Positions 31,270 through 44,068 are shown, counted from the first letter of the stretch. The stretch: 64,000 bases of DNA from Sipunculus nudus (GCA_026874595.1 CM049317.1:50880118-50944117); one strand, 5' to 3'. Made by a program: numbers and translations. The notes: generated by a model from the sequence alone, not told the origin.

Positions 31270-31571
31270 GTATCATAAACAGTTAGTTTTACTTCATGTA
31301 CTACAGAACTGTTTCATGAGTACAGCTGACTAGCCGGCTCACTCTTCAGGTACTAACTGAACTGATCAGATATGCGGGTAAAGTTCGCCATAATAGGTCG
31401 GATAAATCCGGGGTTATTCGGTTCGGTGGGGCTGTCGTTGGGGCCCAGGTGGCTATTGTGTTGCGCTGGTTCCGTGGGGATTTGTGTGATTACTTAACGT
31501 TACAAAGCAGGTGTTTGGCCTTGTTAAGTTATCACACAAATCCCCACGGAACTAACTGTTTATGATACATT
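31267..31571. repeat. Interrupted 49-bp hairpin
   Basis: The right arm 31523-31571 is complementary to 31470-31498 (29 bp, one mismatch, 24-nt loop) and then, after a jump of 181 bp, to 31267-31288 (22 bp, perfect). The original structure was therefore a palindrome of two 49-bp arms. The segment 31289-31469 was inserted into the left arm, with GTT on both sides. Nothing coding. Confidence 0.8.
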
Positions 31572-31649
31572 ATTAGTGCTCCCCTGCATGGTCGAGCACG
31601 TTTACTATGACGTATTGAAATTCTATGTGTATTACTTTGATTATGTATA

Positions 31650-32714
31650 CAGTTAAACCTCGTTGTGTCGAAGTCGAAGGGACTAGCGAATTTACTTCGA
31701 CACAACCGGAGTTCGAGACAACCGGTGTTCATTATATTCAACCTTCTGCAGCCGTGATTATTATCGATAAATACTGCACATGTATCGGGCCTATATTATA
31801 TAGTTCTCACAAATGTTTGCGTAAATCCTTTAGATTTCTTATTATTGTTTCTTTTCATTCTTTTAATTTGTTGAGACGATTTCTTTTAGCGTCATTAAAT
31901 TTCAAGGTGAAAAAGAAAAAAAGTGTGTGTAGAGAGAGCGATAGAGAGAGAGAAAGAGAGAGATTGAACGGGGTTTATATGGTCTTTACACCATGCAGCT
32001 TACGGTTAGCGGCCCGCGACGCCATAGAAAACACGACACGAACAATATAAAAGTGAAGCAGTAATACAGTATTACGTACTCTATGGTAAATATGAGTCAG
32101 TCTGATGTAGATCTCATCTTCCTCCCTTTATATAGAGTTCTGTATGTTTATCCTAGACACATTAAAGGGAAGGATTGAATTATGTTGGGTTTATCAATAA
32201 CTACTCATTAATGCTTTGTCGGCGAGAGAAGAAAGGTGTGATCATGAGTAACTAATTGGCAAGTAGGTAAACAACGGACTAGGTATGTAAGACATCGCGC
32301 TTGTTGAGTAAGATCTTTGCCGGTATTAATTATGTAACTGGTCGTCGCGGCCTTAGGTATGGTTGTTGGACCGTGCACAACTGTTTTCAAATTATTAAAG
32401 CGCCATGACCTCGAGTCGCGCTTGATGAGTGAGAACCTTGCCGGTATTAATTAATTATGACTGGTCATCACGGCTCAATCATGAATGACGGGCCGTGCAC
32501 AACTGTTATCCAAACATGACTTCGAGTTAAGCGATAGAAATATTAGCTGGGGACCGACAAAACACCTCAACACATCAGGGTTTTCGACACATCCGACTTC
32601 GACACAAGCGGAGTTAAAATAGTAAAGTTTTAACTGTTTTTTGCAGGGACCCCACATTCGACTTCGACACATGCGGAAATTCGACTTAACCGACTTCGAC
32701 ACAACGAGGTTTCA

Positions 32715-32717
<3 letters not shown>
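31650..32717. mobile_element. Tigger/pogo-like non-autonomous transposon
   Basis: Terminal inverted repeats CAGTTAAACCTCGTTGTG / CACAACGAGGTTTCACTG continue inward as TCGAAGTCG and related words, with TA on both sides (31648-31649 and 32718-32719). The interior (about 1.07 kb) lacks a transposase. It contains a GA-rich tract (31930-31962) and a direct duplication of about 115 bp (about 32296-32411 and 32416-32526) with TTGCCGGTATTAATTA and CCGTGCACAACTGTT in each half. It inserted at a (TA)n site that now extends to 32780. Confidence 0.7.

Positions 32718-32780
<63 letters not shown>
32718..32780. repeat. (TA)n microsatellite
   Basis: A TA tract of about 62 bp immediately outside the right terminus of the Tigger-like element. 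Confidence 0.95.
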
Positions 32781-32787
<7 letters not shown>

Positions 32788-32985
32788 TACACACATTGGG
32801 TTCGATTGACTTTACATGTTTATGGCTACCTGAGGTTTCATGTTGCATTTATGATAAGTGCGACAATCATCAGGCCACATGTATTTGAACCTGCAATAAC
32901 AGAAACAGAAATGAAGTATCTTAATATACTAAGCTACCGGTATCAGTAAGGGAGAAACATATTAAACATTAAACAAAGAGTGGGT

Positions 32986-32993
<8 letters not shown>

Positions 32994-33048
<55 letters not shown>

Positions 33049-33400
33049 TATGTGTGTATGCGAGAGAATAAACATATATGTGTGTGAGAATATATATTAC
33101 ATACATACATACATACATGCATACATACATACACATATACATACATATAAGTAGGGGCATAGGGGTGTCATATCATGATATATTCCATGGAGAGAGGGAT
33201 TGAACATATTAAGTTGGCTCATGGTATATGTACCAAGTGCCAAGTATTTAATACAATATTCCAAGGAAACCTTACATTCAGATTTGTAGTACAAATCTAA
33301 TATCTAATAATCTTACTGGGATCGGAACCCAGACTGCTATTTCTTTTGGCACTAACTGGTTGCCCCCTGACCATGCATGAGATTATTGAATTTATATTTA
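32994..33400 (+). repeat. Microsatellite-bearing repeat block, copy A
   Basis: In order: (TA)n, GTGTG...CGAGAGAATAAA, GTGTGTGAGAATATATATTA, (CATA)n, AAGTAGGGGCAT, then CATGGAGAGAGGGATTGAAC. The same order recurs at 33612-33900, so this is a local duplication or two insertions of one family. Near 33300-33390 the minus strand has GGGTTCCGATCCC, a B-box-like motif. Confidence 0.6.
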
Positions 33401-33483
33401 AATTTTGTCTCCTTCATGATAAAGAAAGGTCGATATAAAACAAAAACTACCACTCCTAATTAGTACTACTAGAACACTCCTAC

Positions 33484-33541
<58 letters not shown>

Positions 33542-33608
33542 ATATGAACCAACTGTTCTGTGTATTCATATTCCATAACTATATACATTCAACCAGCATG
33601 GCTATTCG

Positions 33609-33611
<3 letters not shown>

Positions 33612-33676
<65 letters not shown>

Positions 33677-33900
33677 CGAGAAAATATATAAATATGTGTG
33701 TGAGAATATATATTATATTTACATACATACATACATACAGACATACACAGATACAAATTAGTAGGAGCATGGAGGTGTGCCTATAAGACAATCACCTCTG
33801 TTTAACCTTTGGTTAAATTAAGAAAACACGCGTAGGAGTAAAGTTGCGATTCCTGATGGCGACAATCATGTTATATCGCATGGAGAGAGGGATTGAACTG
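33612..33900 (+). repeat. Microsatellite-bearing repeat block, copy B
   Basis: Same ordered landmarks as copy A: (TA)n, (GT)n, GCGAGAAAATA, GTGTGTGAGAATATATATTA, (CATA)n, TAGTAGGAGCAT and CATGGAGAGAGGGATTGAAC. About 75 bp of extra sequence separates the last two. Confidence 0.6.
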
Positions 33901-35524
33901 GGCTAATTCCATGTATTGATCTGTGGGGGATGCTCGTTATCCTATGCTCCGTTTTATTTGAATGAGGCCAATCTGTTGAAGCACGGGACGCACCGAACAG
34001 CACATGGGTCTTCACAGAATCGAGCACCGTTTGTCTGTGGACAGACACTGGGCTCGGCTTCACTTAGCCTGTAATGGACGGTGCGCAGAATACGGTAATA
34101 CAGCTTCATAAAAACAACAGATAACTCACCCAGCTCAATAGCTCTATCGCCATTGGGCATAGACCGGGTTCATATCCTCTTAGCTGTCGGGTTATTTGTA
34201 CAAATCAAGCTGTCCGCCGATTCTGTTCATTGGCAGGTTTACCTAGCGCCCTGTCGAAACGTCCTTGTGCTAAATTATCTTCTTAATCAACACCTTCCCG
34301 ACTCAGGAGTGTCCCGGAAAAGAATTCCTCTCCCAGCAACTTAGTTACCACATTAAACTTGTGACCCGCGGGTCTTGGTGCTCAGCTATCAAGAGAACAT
34401 GCAAATATATGACAGATTATCGAACCTGAAGATCAGTTATAACACAATGGAAACAAAAGACAGATGCAGCTCAGGGTGAATAGAAAATTCATAATCGCAG
34501 AAGTTTCAAAACAGTTTAAAAGGCATGATTTTGCTAATAAACATCTTCATACTACCGAGTCTGTGGCAGCTACGCTTTCAGAGACATAGATTTAGCGAGC
34601 CGCACTGGTGTTCACTTTATGACTAGTGAAAAAAGCTCAGAAACAAAAACTGTCGACCTAATCAAACAAATAATATATGAACAATATGCTGTTCAAGCGC
34701 CACCTGAACAAAAACACACGTGCACCAGGAACTGGTTTGGTTTCTATGGCTTTGTTTGATTGGTCAAATTCTCGAACTCCTCCTTTCAATGCTAAACGTT
34801 GGTCTTGAACTAGTACCAGGCATGTTCAGACAGCCGCTAAAACACGTTTACGCGAGTCATTTGATTTGTTCAGAGGCCAAATAGAGGCGAGTTTGTCTAA
34901 ATGAATCAAGGCATGTGAAAGCGTATCCACCACAGACTTGGTAGTATAAAGATGATATTGAAATCCAAATTTTCATAGATGTTAGTCCATTGACTATTAC
35001 CTCATCTATTGATGTTCCAGCCGGTTTGTAAGTACGTCGACTGCCTATTGACAGCCTTGGGTTGGTTAGGAAAAATCAGACGATGTTTTTGTAATCGGGT
35101 GTATGTTTACCTTAGTGCACACCAAAACTATTTTGGTGGCGACATCTACATTTTGGCCATAATGCGGATTTTTTTGTGTTTAGGACTCAGGGAACATGTT
35201 ACCCTTATGCTCATTGTTGAATGTTATGTATAGCTTACCATCAATGAGGAATGCGGACCATCGTCTTCTAGATGCCTATATCCTGATAAAACTATGAAGC
35301 AAAACACATAAGTGAAGGTATCTTAATTTAACATATCTGACAGTTTTTAAATTGTGCATTAAACATTCAACATATTTTTTTAATCAGGGTTAAATGGGAC
35401 TATCATATAAATTTGTTCTGGATTTCTACATCTTTAGCATTCTTATTTTTTGTTCATTTTTAGTATTTCCAGGTGTAAATGTATTCAAACTTGATATTTT
35501 TAATACAGTTATTAGATTGAATCA
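33901..35524. other. Intergenic DNA, nothing recognised
   Basis: No exon, RNA gene or clear repeat was identified; the open frames are short and without domain-like composition. Confidence 0.5.
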
Positions 35525-36354
35525 TGTTACGGAACCTAATATCAACAGATCACGTAGTCATGAAGAACATAAACCCCACGATGGAGAAGGGGAAAAAATC
35601 AGATTCTGTAACACTAGGCAGCTTGAAATGCCTAAGGGAATGAATAAAGAAGTCAGTGGTCTTCTGTCAACAAATAATTATAATTTGTTCTTAAAACAAC
35701 CCTTACATTACAATACACTACATCGATACAATTACACAGTACAACAACAGTATAACAGCAAATCAATACGATCACACAGCATGATAAACAAATTGCACAG
35801 TAACTGGATACCACCACTGTCACAGCGACAAGTCCTTTAAAATCCATAAGCCGGATGACCAGTTCATACAAATCTTCTCAGAGAATAACAGTCCTATGCA
35901 AAGCTCTTGTAACAATCCCGAAAGTAAACTGGAGACAGGCAGCACTAAATTGTATGGAGTTTATAGAATCCCTGAAATTACTTGAATTATCGGATAGGTC
36001 CCACAACTGACTAACGTTTTTCTGTGTCCGCTGGAATATTTCTCTCACCTCTCCTCTCGGCTCTAAAACACAGCCCCTATATATAGCTTCTCATCTCAAA
36101 CCGAGAACATTCCATTTCCTGAACAACCTAAAGAACAATACATAATACACAGTACACACGCATTACAGGAAACATCTAGAACAAGAATGCTGTGAATGCT
36201 ACATGTCAGGGTTCACACGTGAGCCGGTCCAGAGAGTCGGCCCGGCCCGGCCCGGCCCGGCCAGGCGATGCTGTCATGGCAACGAGCTATGCGTGCTACA
36301 CGAACCAAATGTCAACAACACATGGAACATCCCTGCACATAGACATCTGTAACA
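35525..36354 (+). mobile_element. LTR-like repeat, second copy of the 14114-14891 family
   Basis: Begins TGTTACGGAACCTAATATCAACAG and aligns over most of its length to 14114-14891; shared marks are GAATAAAGAAGTCAGTGG, AACAAATAA, CAACCCTTACA and a TATA-like CTATATATAG at about 36078-36087. It ends CTGTAACA at 36354. Flanking four-base words (ATCA and ACCA) match only partly. The copy has gained a (GGCCC)n run at 36238-36263. A 148-residue frame at 35394-35840 runs into it from unique sequence and is not a gene. Confidence 0.55.
36238..36263. repeat. (GGCCC)n pentanucleotide repeat
   Basis: Five tandem CCCGG/GGCCC units, the most GC-rich spot in the window, inside the LTR-like repeat. Confidence 0.9.
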
Positions 36355-37580
36355 ACCATCTTCAATGTGCATCATCCTCACACATATTCTTGTTAAAACA
36401 CACAACATGTAAACAATAATGATCTGACTTATTCTTTGGCATTGTTGCAGTGACATTGGGAAATGGACTGAATTTTGCTTCAAGCATGCACTAATTGACT
36501 AGGCTATTTCTTAGTCCTTGTAATTCCGCTGATTGTCGATGTTTTCTTACACTGAGCATATTTATTGCGTTTAATGCACATGATCACATTTGATTTCTCC
36601 CAGAAACGTAGAGAAAAAGTTAATTATGTGCAATTTAATGTTAAGAGTATAAACAAGAATGTGTGGAAAGGTGATTGAACTTCGCATATCTTGTCGAATA
36701 AATAATAAGACGAGCTTTGAAAGCTGGATGTTACATTCAAACGAGCAAAGTTGTTTAACTTCCTATTGACAGGGAGACCCAAACATTATCTCATATAATA
36801 TTATTATGATAAGATATAATTTACATTAATAACGACATAAACCTGCCTTTTTAGACTAATCTGAACAAGTTAACCTATCGCAATTTACAAGCTTGTTTTA
36901 GACATGTGAGTCGCCCGGAGGGGGTTACGGTTCTCAAAACCCCACTCTGGCTCCATTCACGGGCTAGTTACACAATAAAAAGAAAAAAGTTCTGGCAATG
37001 TAAAAGATTTCTAATGGGCAGCTTTAAGTCTTCCGACCTTGAATTTACATTTATAACGTAAAATGAGCCTGATGTAAGCCCAGTCTCAAACCAAGGAAAA
37101 TATATTGCTGAGCGATGGAAAATAAATGCCTGCGCAGGGCACTAACGCTAAGCCTTCATCCGTCGCGGCGGTAATTTGGCGGGGGTCTTTTACGATATTT
37201 TACGATGGCGTGCTCCCGATCATCTCCTAGAGGCTGGTGTTCCGTTTTGGGCGGCAACCAGGCGTTACTAATGGCCGAACTACGTTTGTGCCCGTGCATC
37301 GGGGTCTTTAGTTGTCCCACAGCTTGAAGTAGATGTATGGTAATGCAGCCCTGTGATGTTGGGACAGGAAACATGGTTTTAACGTTTGACAGTGATTGAC
37401 AAGCATCTTGAGAGATATGCCACCACAGCTGGCGACAAAAAATTTATTGTCAGAGCTGCCTCCAAAAGCTAAATATTCTGATCTAATTACTTCAAGGAAA
37501 ACATGCTGACAGTAATTTCTGTGGTTATATACACTTCTTTTTTCTATCTTCGAAGATACTATACTTTTGGCTCCGTCGTC
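36355..37580. other. Intergenic DNA, nothing recognised
   Basis: AT-rich; no gene, RNA or clear repeat identified. Confidence 0.5.
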
Positions 37581-37582
37581 AC

Positions 37583-37760
37583 CAGAGAACTATGACTTAG
37601 TTATTGTATTACATGTTCTAGTAGAAAGTAAAACTAGATGATTGTTTTGATAACTGTACATTTATATGGGGTATCATGTTTAGATATAAGCGTGAAAGCT
37701 TTGGTTAGAGAGCACTCGTGTCTCGTTTAATGTTAATTTCAGTACAGTTTGATTCCGTCG
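37583..37760 (+). repeat. Dispersed repeat shared with 47890-48050 (possible LTR fragment)
   Basis: ACCAGAGAACTATGACTTAGTTATTGTAT, AGATGATTGTTTTGATAA, CATTTATATGGGGTATC and TCGTTTAATGTTAATTTCAGTACAG (each given as a landmark, not a full string) occur in the same order on the minus strand at 47890-48050. The gag-like frame near the latter suggests that it belongs to an LTR retrotransposon. Confidence 0.6.
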
Positions 37761-37845
37761 GAGCCGTCTCTATTTGGTCGTCTCTATAGTAACGAGTGTT
37801 TGTTGTTGTAGATTTTAAAGGATTTAGTGATCTTTTCAAACGCAT

Positions 37846-38075
37846 GCGTTTGCCGCGCGGCCAGTCCTTTTCAGTGTGAGCGTTTTGTATGCGGCAATCG
37901 CATTCCCTCCTGACAAAGCTGAACGGAATTAAACATACAAGTACGGGAAAACCCCACATGTGACGTCATTAAGGCGGAATTCGAATGCGTCTGCCGCGCG
38001 GCAAACTCAGAAATCCAGCACTGCTGGATTCCAAAACTGACGCGTGCGTTTGCCGCGCGGCAATCGCATACATGG
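37846..38075. repeat. Cluster of TTGCCGCGCGGCAA palindromes
   Basis: GCGTTTGCCGCGCGGC at about 37846, GCGTCTGCCGCGCGGCAA at about 37987, and GCGTTTGCCGCGCGGCAA at about 38046, plus related GCGGCAATCGCAT words at 37890 and 38130. The spacings are about 141 and 59 bp. The core is a perfect GC-rich palindrome in otherwise AT-rich DNA. Confidence 0.7.
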
Positions 38076-38349
38076 AAATAGAACATGACTTATTAACTGG
38101 TTGGATATTCGCCCAGCGGCAACCGCTCGGCAATCGCTTGGAAAACGCGTACATGGAAAAGCACCCTAACACTTGTTTAGTTTGGATGTCTCAGGGTTTT
38201 ATCTCTGGAAACGTGTCAATATTAGAATCGTTCACATCTTTAGTGGTGCGAAACCCGTGTCTGTTTGTCCGTTTGCTTTTTATCTTCTTGACAAGATATC
38301 TCAGATAGGTGTACAGACGTGGCAAGATTATTATGAGTCAACAGTAGTA

Positions 38350-38815
38350 ATGTAGGACTGATGTGGACTCGAGTCCACAATTTTATGGCCTCGGACTCTG
38401 AATGGACTCGGACTCGACCGTACTAGACCCGGACTTCTACTCGGTCTCGGAGGCAGGGACTCGAGATACCTGTTCCCAAGTCCAGTACAAAAATCTGTCA
38501 CGTATTTGAAAGAGTTGAATTCATGTGAAATTACTAAAAACATTTTAACAATAATAAATATAATATACAGTACTAATTAGCTCTGTATTGAAATGCATGA
38601 TTTAATTAAACTTTCAAGTAAAAATCATGTTCTGAACTAACATATAATTCACATGATAATCCAAAATCTTGATTTTTCATATTTTTCTTCATGAGGAGAC
38701 TTTTTTTGTTAACTTGGATTCGGGAACCAAACGCCTGGATTCGAAGTTTGACTTGGACTCTAACATCAATGACCTAGACTCGGACATTTAGTTGGACTTT
38801 TATCGTGTGGGCAAG
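38350..38815. repeat. GGACTCGAGTCC-type degenerate repeat
   Basis: Short words GACTCG, GGACTCGAGTCC and CTCGGAC recur many times at 38366-38480 and again at 38715-38800, separated by AT-rich DNA. The same vocabulary appears on the other side of the window at 59030-59500. Confidence 0.6.
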
Positions 38816-40010
38816 ACTATATCACTATCAATTATTATTCTGAATGGTCCGCTTGCTGATCCGGTTCCGTATCACCTAAATGTCTAAATCTGTCAGTCAA
38901 TTTACACCTGTGACTGAAGCGCCATTTTAGCCCTCTGACATTAAACAGTGAACGACCAGTGTACAGGCGTTAGAGTGCATCTATATCCTTTAACGAGGAC
39001 TGCCCTGTTAGTATATATGAGGATGCTAATATTTCCGTTATTTCTGACGCCGCCGCAAGGCCTACAAGTACATTTTCACTTGACATATACCAGCCCAATC
39101 GTTAGCTTTTCTTAGAAACTTTCTGACAACACCTGACCAAGTGAATTTCCATTTTAACTCCGCATCATGATAAATCTCTCGGCATGTTTGTTGATTTTCT
39201 GCCCTTATGAATACAAGCATGGCTGGCACGGGTCACTGGACGACAGTCAAATTGTACACGATACAAGAATGGACGCGTTACATAAAGACGGATTTTCAGT
39301 TTGGTTTGTGATTACACATGTATCCTTTTGTGTTAATTCATCATCCGTGGCTTAATGTTAAGATTATTGGCTGTTAACCACGATATCAATGCAACGGGAT
39401 ATATGATCGTTGCAGTACATTCTCCCGTATGGCTTGTATCAGGACACAAGTTTGGCTTAGCAGCCCTATATAAATGCCCACTGAGTCGTATATATTCACG
39501 GCTACTGTGACTGGCGCTGTGCTTGTAGGGGACTCTGGTACTATTTTGAAGAAGATTGGTTGCTGCAAAATGGAACTTGTGGCCTCCGATTGATAACTAC
39601 GGGTCTGTGCGAATTTTACAAACACCTCAACACGCAACTGTCGATGTCATGTCAACATTTGTCAGAAGAGCCAATCAGAATCTTAAGAAAGTTTGCATAA
39701 TTAAAAACCCTCAGTTACTGTTTTTACTGTGTGACATTCTGCTGACATTCTTTCGTGTTTCCAAAACACGAGTGCATGAATATAACAGGTGAAGGTGTCA
39801 AGTTCTGTCTGTATATGGACTTTGAAAAACAAACATGGTCGAAACCATATTTGTCACACGATAGAACGCGTGTGCAGATATAGAAAAAAAAACTTGAAAC
39901 TTGCTTTTGATGAGAGAGGCGATGTTGGACTTATTGTGCACAAACGGCCGTTACAAATAATTATGAGGTTTAGACAATGTTTGATACCCTACCTCCAGAG
40001 GTTATCATGC
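38816..40010. other. Intergenic DNA, nothing recognised
   Basis: No exon-like frames with splice context, RNA structure or repeat landmarks were found. Confidence 0.45.
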
Positions 40011-40230
40011 TTAAAGGGGCTCAATCACCTACCTGACATATAAAAACTGAAGGTTATCTCTTTGAGCTTTAAAAGAAGGTTCAGAAAACATGGATATCAC
40101 CGCACGCAGGCTGCTTGTTTTGTTTATTGTATGTAGGGGTCCGCCAAAAAAATCTAAACAAATTCAAAAAGGACATCTGGCAGCAAGTCAGATAAGCCAA
40201 AGCCTTGCGAATAGCGTTTTTGAAATCTTC
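40011..40230 (+). repeat. Dispersed repeat, GGACATCTGGCG family, copy 3
   Basis: Starts TTAAAGGGGCTCAATCACCTACC, then GGGGTCCGCCAAAAAAATC, AAAAGGACATCTGGCAGCAAGTCAGA and GCGAATAGCG. The TTAAAGGGG start matches the ends of the TTAA-flanked element at 45171-45650 and the end of copy 4, which links the families. Confidence 0.6.
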
Positions 40231-40672
40231 TTGCTTCATTCATCCCCTCAAACTAGAAATTTAAATTCTAACAAATACACACCAAAATGTAATCGATTCT
40301 ATATTGACCCATTCCCGAAATGCCCAGAAAAGTTAATTCCATTCATTATTGCGTGAGTTATGCTGTGCATACACGCACACACCTTCACACACATACACGG
40401 GAATGTACGCTTACCGTCCTGGCCGATGCAAAAATATTTCTCTTTTATTTGCCAGTGACATACAACCATTATCTCGTAAGATTATGGTATCATAAGATAA
40501 AATGTGCATTTCATAATTTGAAATATCAATTAGTGTAAAAGTATGGGCACAGTTAAGTGGGCTACTTCTCAATGGTAATCTAGCATTTGGCCGGGGTTCC
40601 ACCTTCCCTCTATAACTAGACAAAATATCAGATTTTGTAACCAGTGACATAGAGTACATTCCTGTCTACTTC

Positions 40673-40675
<3 letters not shown>

Positions 40676-40729
<54 letters not shown>
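40676..40729. repeat. (TA)n microsatellite
   Basis: A TA tract of about 53 bp. Confidence 0.95.
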
Positions 40730-40733
<4 letters not shown>

Positions 40734-42516
40734 TAGTATGTCTCATATGATTGTTGAAGAAAATATGATCAAGATCAGGGGTGAGTAGTTCCAATGCATA
40801 CCACAAAATCCCACTCTTGATCCGCGCCTACTTAAGAGCTCTGTCACATAGTGATATGGTATGTCGTAAAAATTTCATTGGTGACCTTTGGTGTATTGCG
40901 CTCGGTTCAGCTTGTGTCATCATCCGTATGTATCCACCCTTGCAATTTACTAAGCAGGCAACAAAAGGGATAAAAAATTCGGGTGAACTTTGATGTTGCT
41001 GTTATGATAACCCGTTCGAGCGCAAGCATTTAAAAGGTTCCTTTGATCTCACGATGAAACTCAATCCGTCTCTTGCACACAATAACGAATCACACGCGTA
41101 GAAAAAGGAATCCTTTATTTGTAGTCTACAAACAAACTGATCAATGGAGGAAAGAGTATTTGTGGTGGATCTGTGATGTAGTGGAATGATTCTAGGCTTG
41201 GCAGGCCAGTAAAGGTTACGTAGGGCGGCGTGACTGCCTGCAAAAAGGCTTCCTGCTCGCCATGCTTGGCCCTTTCGCAATCTTAGCTCTACGTGTGAAG
41301 TTTAGGATCATGTTTAAATAATGCAATGTAGAGAAACCAAAGTTTTTTTGTCGGCTCTGTAAAGATCAAAGGCATTTCCCTAACAGCTTCTCACTACGTC
41401 AAGAAACATTAAGTTCATATTTCAATGCTCTTACAACTCTTCAAAAAGAATGTTAATAGTCTAGGTTTACTTTGGCTGTAAATTTGTCTGACTCTTCACA
41501 AGTTTCCAAGTTCTGACCTGTCTAATGATTTATTTTCAAACGTTGGTTGATTCAAAATTAAATTTTAGTTTTATATGAGACTTTATTTATTGAAAATTTA
41601 TATGAACCATTCTGTAAGAAAATTTATATATTTTTTTTATTAATGGAAAGTGTAGGATGTCCAGGATTCCTTTATGCAAAAAAAAGTCGGTAACTTGCTC
41701 ACTTGGATATAATTTATGATCATTTTTCTTGCATACAGAAACAGGTTAAAAGCGGTACTTTGCCTTTTTGCCATATGTAAATTTGCTAAAATCAATGCAT
41801 TAATGATGACTTACAGTGCCGAGACAGTTATTTGGCATATAAACTGTTCAGCAGCATTCGAAAGGACAGTCATTAGAGGGCCTATTTTAAGACATCATGG
41901 TGGAGGTTATGAATATTTCTATATATAATTCATGAATTATACATAGTAACTTACTCTAAAATTGACTAATAATATCATCACATGAAGTTAAATAGTGGCT
42001 CCTTTATGCAGTGTCACAAAACGGTGGGATAGGTTGTTTTTGGTCTATGATTTACATTCAGGCGAAATACTTAATTATAAAAAGAAGCCTTATATCATTA
42101 TCATAGTGTCGTTTTTTTTATTACTGTAGCTGGGTGAACATATACATATATATAGATATATATACTTTATGTGGTGATTCAGAACATACGTAAGTTAAGA
42201 TAATAGCACTTATTTAGCGATATGTATTAAACATCCGATCCATAAAACATGTTACTGAATATGAAAATTTGAGCAAATTGAGAAAAAGCATCGAGTCAGT
42301 GACTGGTCAAACATACAAATTTTAAGAATAATCCTTTTGACATCCTCATACTGCTAAACCCACGACAGCTGCGCTGTTCACAGACCTTTAACTGTATGTC
42401 TGTCGAGAGAATATAGCCGAAAGTTGTTGACGACATTTGTTTTAGGCAAGTAATGGAAAAAGGAAGAAGGGCAATTTTTTGCGATATCGCGTTGAAATTA
42501 TTAATTTATTAATTAT
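40730..42516. other. Intergenic DNA, nothing recognised
   Basis: AT-rich sequence without recognisable genes. The frame at 40781-40993 and others are short and feature-free. Confidence 0.45.
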
Positions 42517-42568
42517 TATTATATATATTATATATATAATAATAATATATTAATTATTATATATATAT

Positions 42569-42627
<59 letters not shown>
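42517..42627. repeat. (TA)n with palindromic TATTAATTATTA lead-in
   Basis: A compound AT-only block of about 110 bp: TTAATTATTATTATATATATTATATATATAATAATAATATATTAATTATTA-like palindromic sequence (in outline), followed by a pure TA tract. Confidence 0.85.
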
Positions 42628-42629
<2 letters not shown>

Positions 42630-44032
42630 ATGACTGGTTTTTAATTTTATAACTTTGGCGTCATACAGTAAAACCTGTTCTGTTCTTTACTTATTTTTAC
42701 AATACCGCTTTGGATTACCGCAGTTAAATAAGAAGCAAGTTCCAAGACAAGTAACTCATAAGCAGAGTTGCTCCAGTATGAAGAAAATACAAAGGGCATC
42801 GTTTCGTATTTATTCTGCTGGAGCACCGCTGTATCCCCTCCATTATTTTGTACGCCGTCTTCGGTATTTGGTCTGACAAAAATATACCTTTTCCCCTTTA
42901 TAGGAAGAATAGCGAAATAATATCACGATGAACATCGACAATATAGTATTCGATATCGTCTATGAATTTGAATATATCTTTCTTTTTATTATGATCATAT
43001 TGCTTTACATAGCCAGACATGCCCGATTGTCCTTTTGGAATACAATATAACACGGACGCCAGTCTAAAGTACGAGATTTTATAAAGTTTTACTTCCATTA
43101 TAAAATTATAAACATGCCCCTTTTGGATTATATCCGTTTTCTTCGGAATGAAATCTTCCACAGTTCATTACCAGTTTCGTTTTTTTTTGGTTGCCATTGG
43201 TAATGAAGAACATCAAAAGCAATGATTATATATATATGTATATATATTTGTATACATATGTATACATATACTTATTTTGGTTAAACTTAATGTTAATTAG
43301 ATATTTGATACATATTTCAGATACGTGAATTATGTGATATAGGGTGATACGCACATTTATTAATACATTGTAAAATACCCACCGACAAATAAAGAATCCT
43401 TACTTTATCCGCAAACGAAGACGGCGATGGTTTTATGATCGCTCGGTCGTATGTGCGTATATGTGTAGGTCTGTGTGTGTCCGGGCCACATCTTCGACAG
43501 TTTTGGAAAAATTCCAATCGAATGTTGTTGAACTATGGGCCACGGGTGAAAGAAAAACAGTTGTAATGTTTGGATGGATCGGTGGATTGGGTATGCGGAT
43601 CTGAATCGAGATCTGTCCAAATATGTCCGTTGTAGCTAACTGTTTCGCATAAATAAAACTGATCAATGCTTCAAAGCTCCATTGCCCACTCCCTCATTTT
43701 TTCACTTAAATCAATGGAGACCTTTTAGAGATATGTTGCGGAGATTAATGTTACGTTCATGGGTATCCTTAACGTTCAAAGTGGGTAATCAACGATGTCT
43801 CGTCGTAAAGGTGACATTCGCGTCATAGAAGTTTTGTGTTATGACAATGACATCGTAATGACGTCTCACGGTCCTGACATGCTGCTGTTTGCTGGCTTTA
43901 AAACCTTGGAGGGAGGTTCTGGGTCGTGTGGCTCACAGCCAACAAGCAACCACCCCTACGCCGCCCAACGCATCGCAAGAGGATTTTTTTTTAAATATTA
44001 TAATTAAACTGAGGAACTCGTTCGTCTCATTC

Positions 44033-44068
<36 letters not shown>

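Noticed and set aside
5117-33786. Open frames rich in Tyr-Ile repeats crossing (TA)n tracts
   Set aside because: They exist only because TA repeats encode an endless Tyr-Ile string in all frames; flanks lack domain or splice support.
35394-35840. 148-residue open frame with a hydrophobic start
   Set aside because: It runs from unique DNA into an LTR-like repeat whose other copy (14114) does not keep the frame.
36855-37400. A gene on the minus strand at 37156-37374
   Set aside because: Short frame without family resemblance or splice signals.
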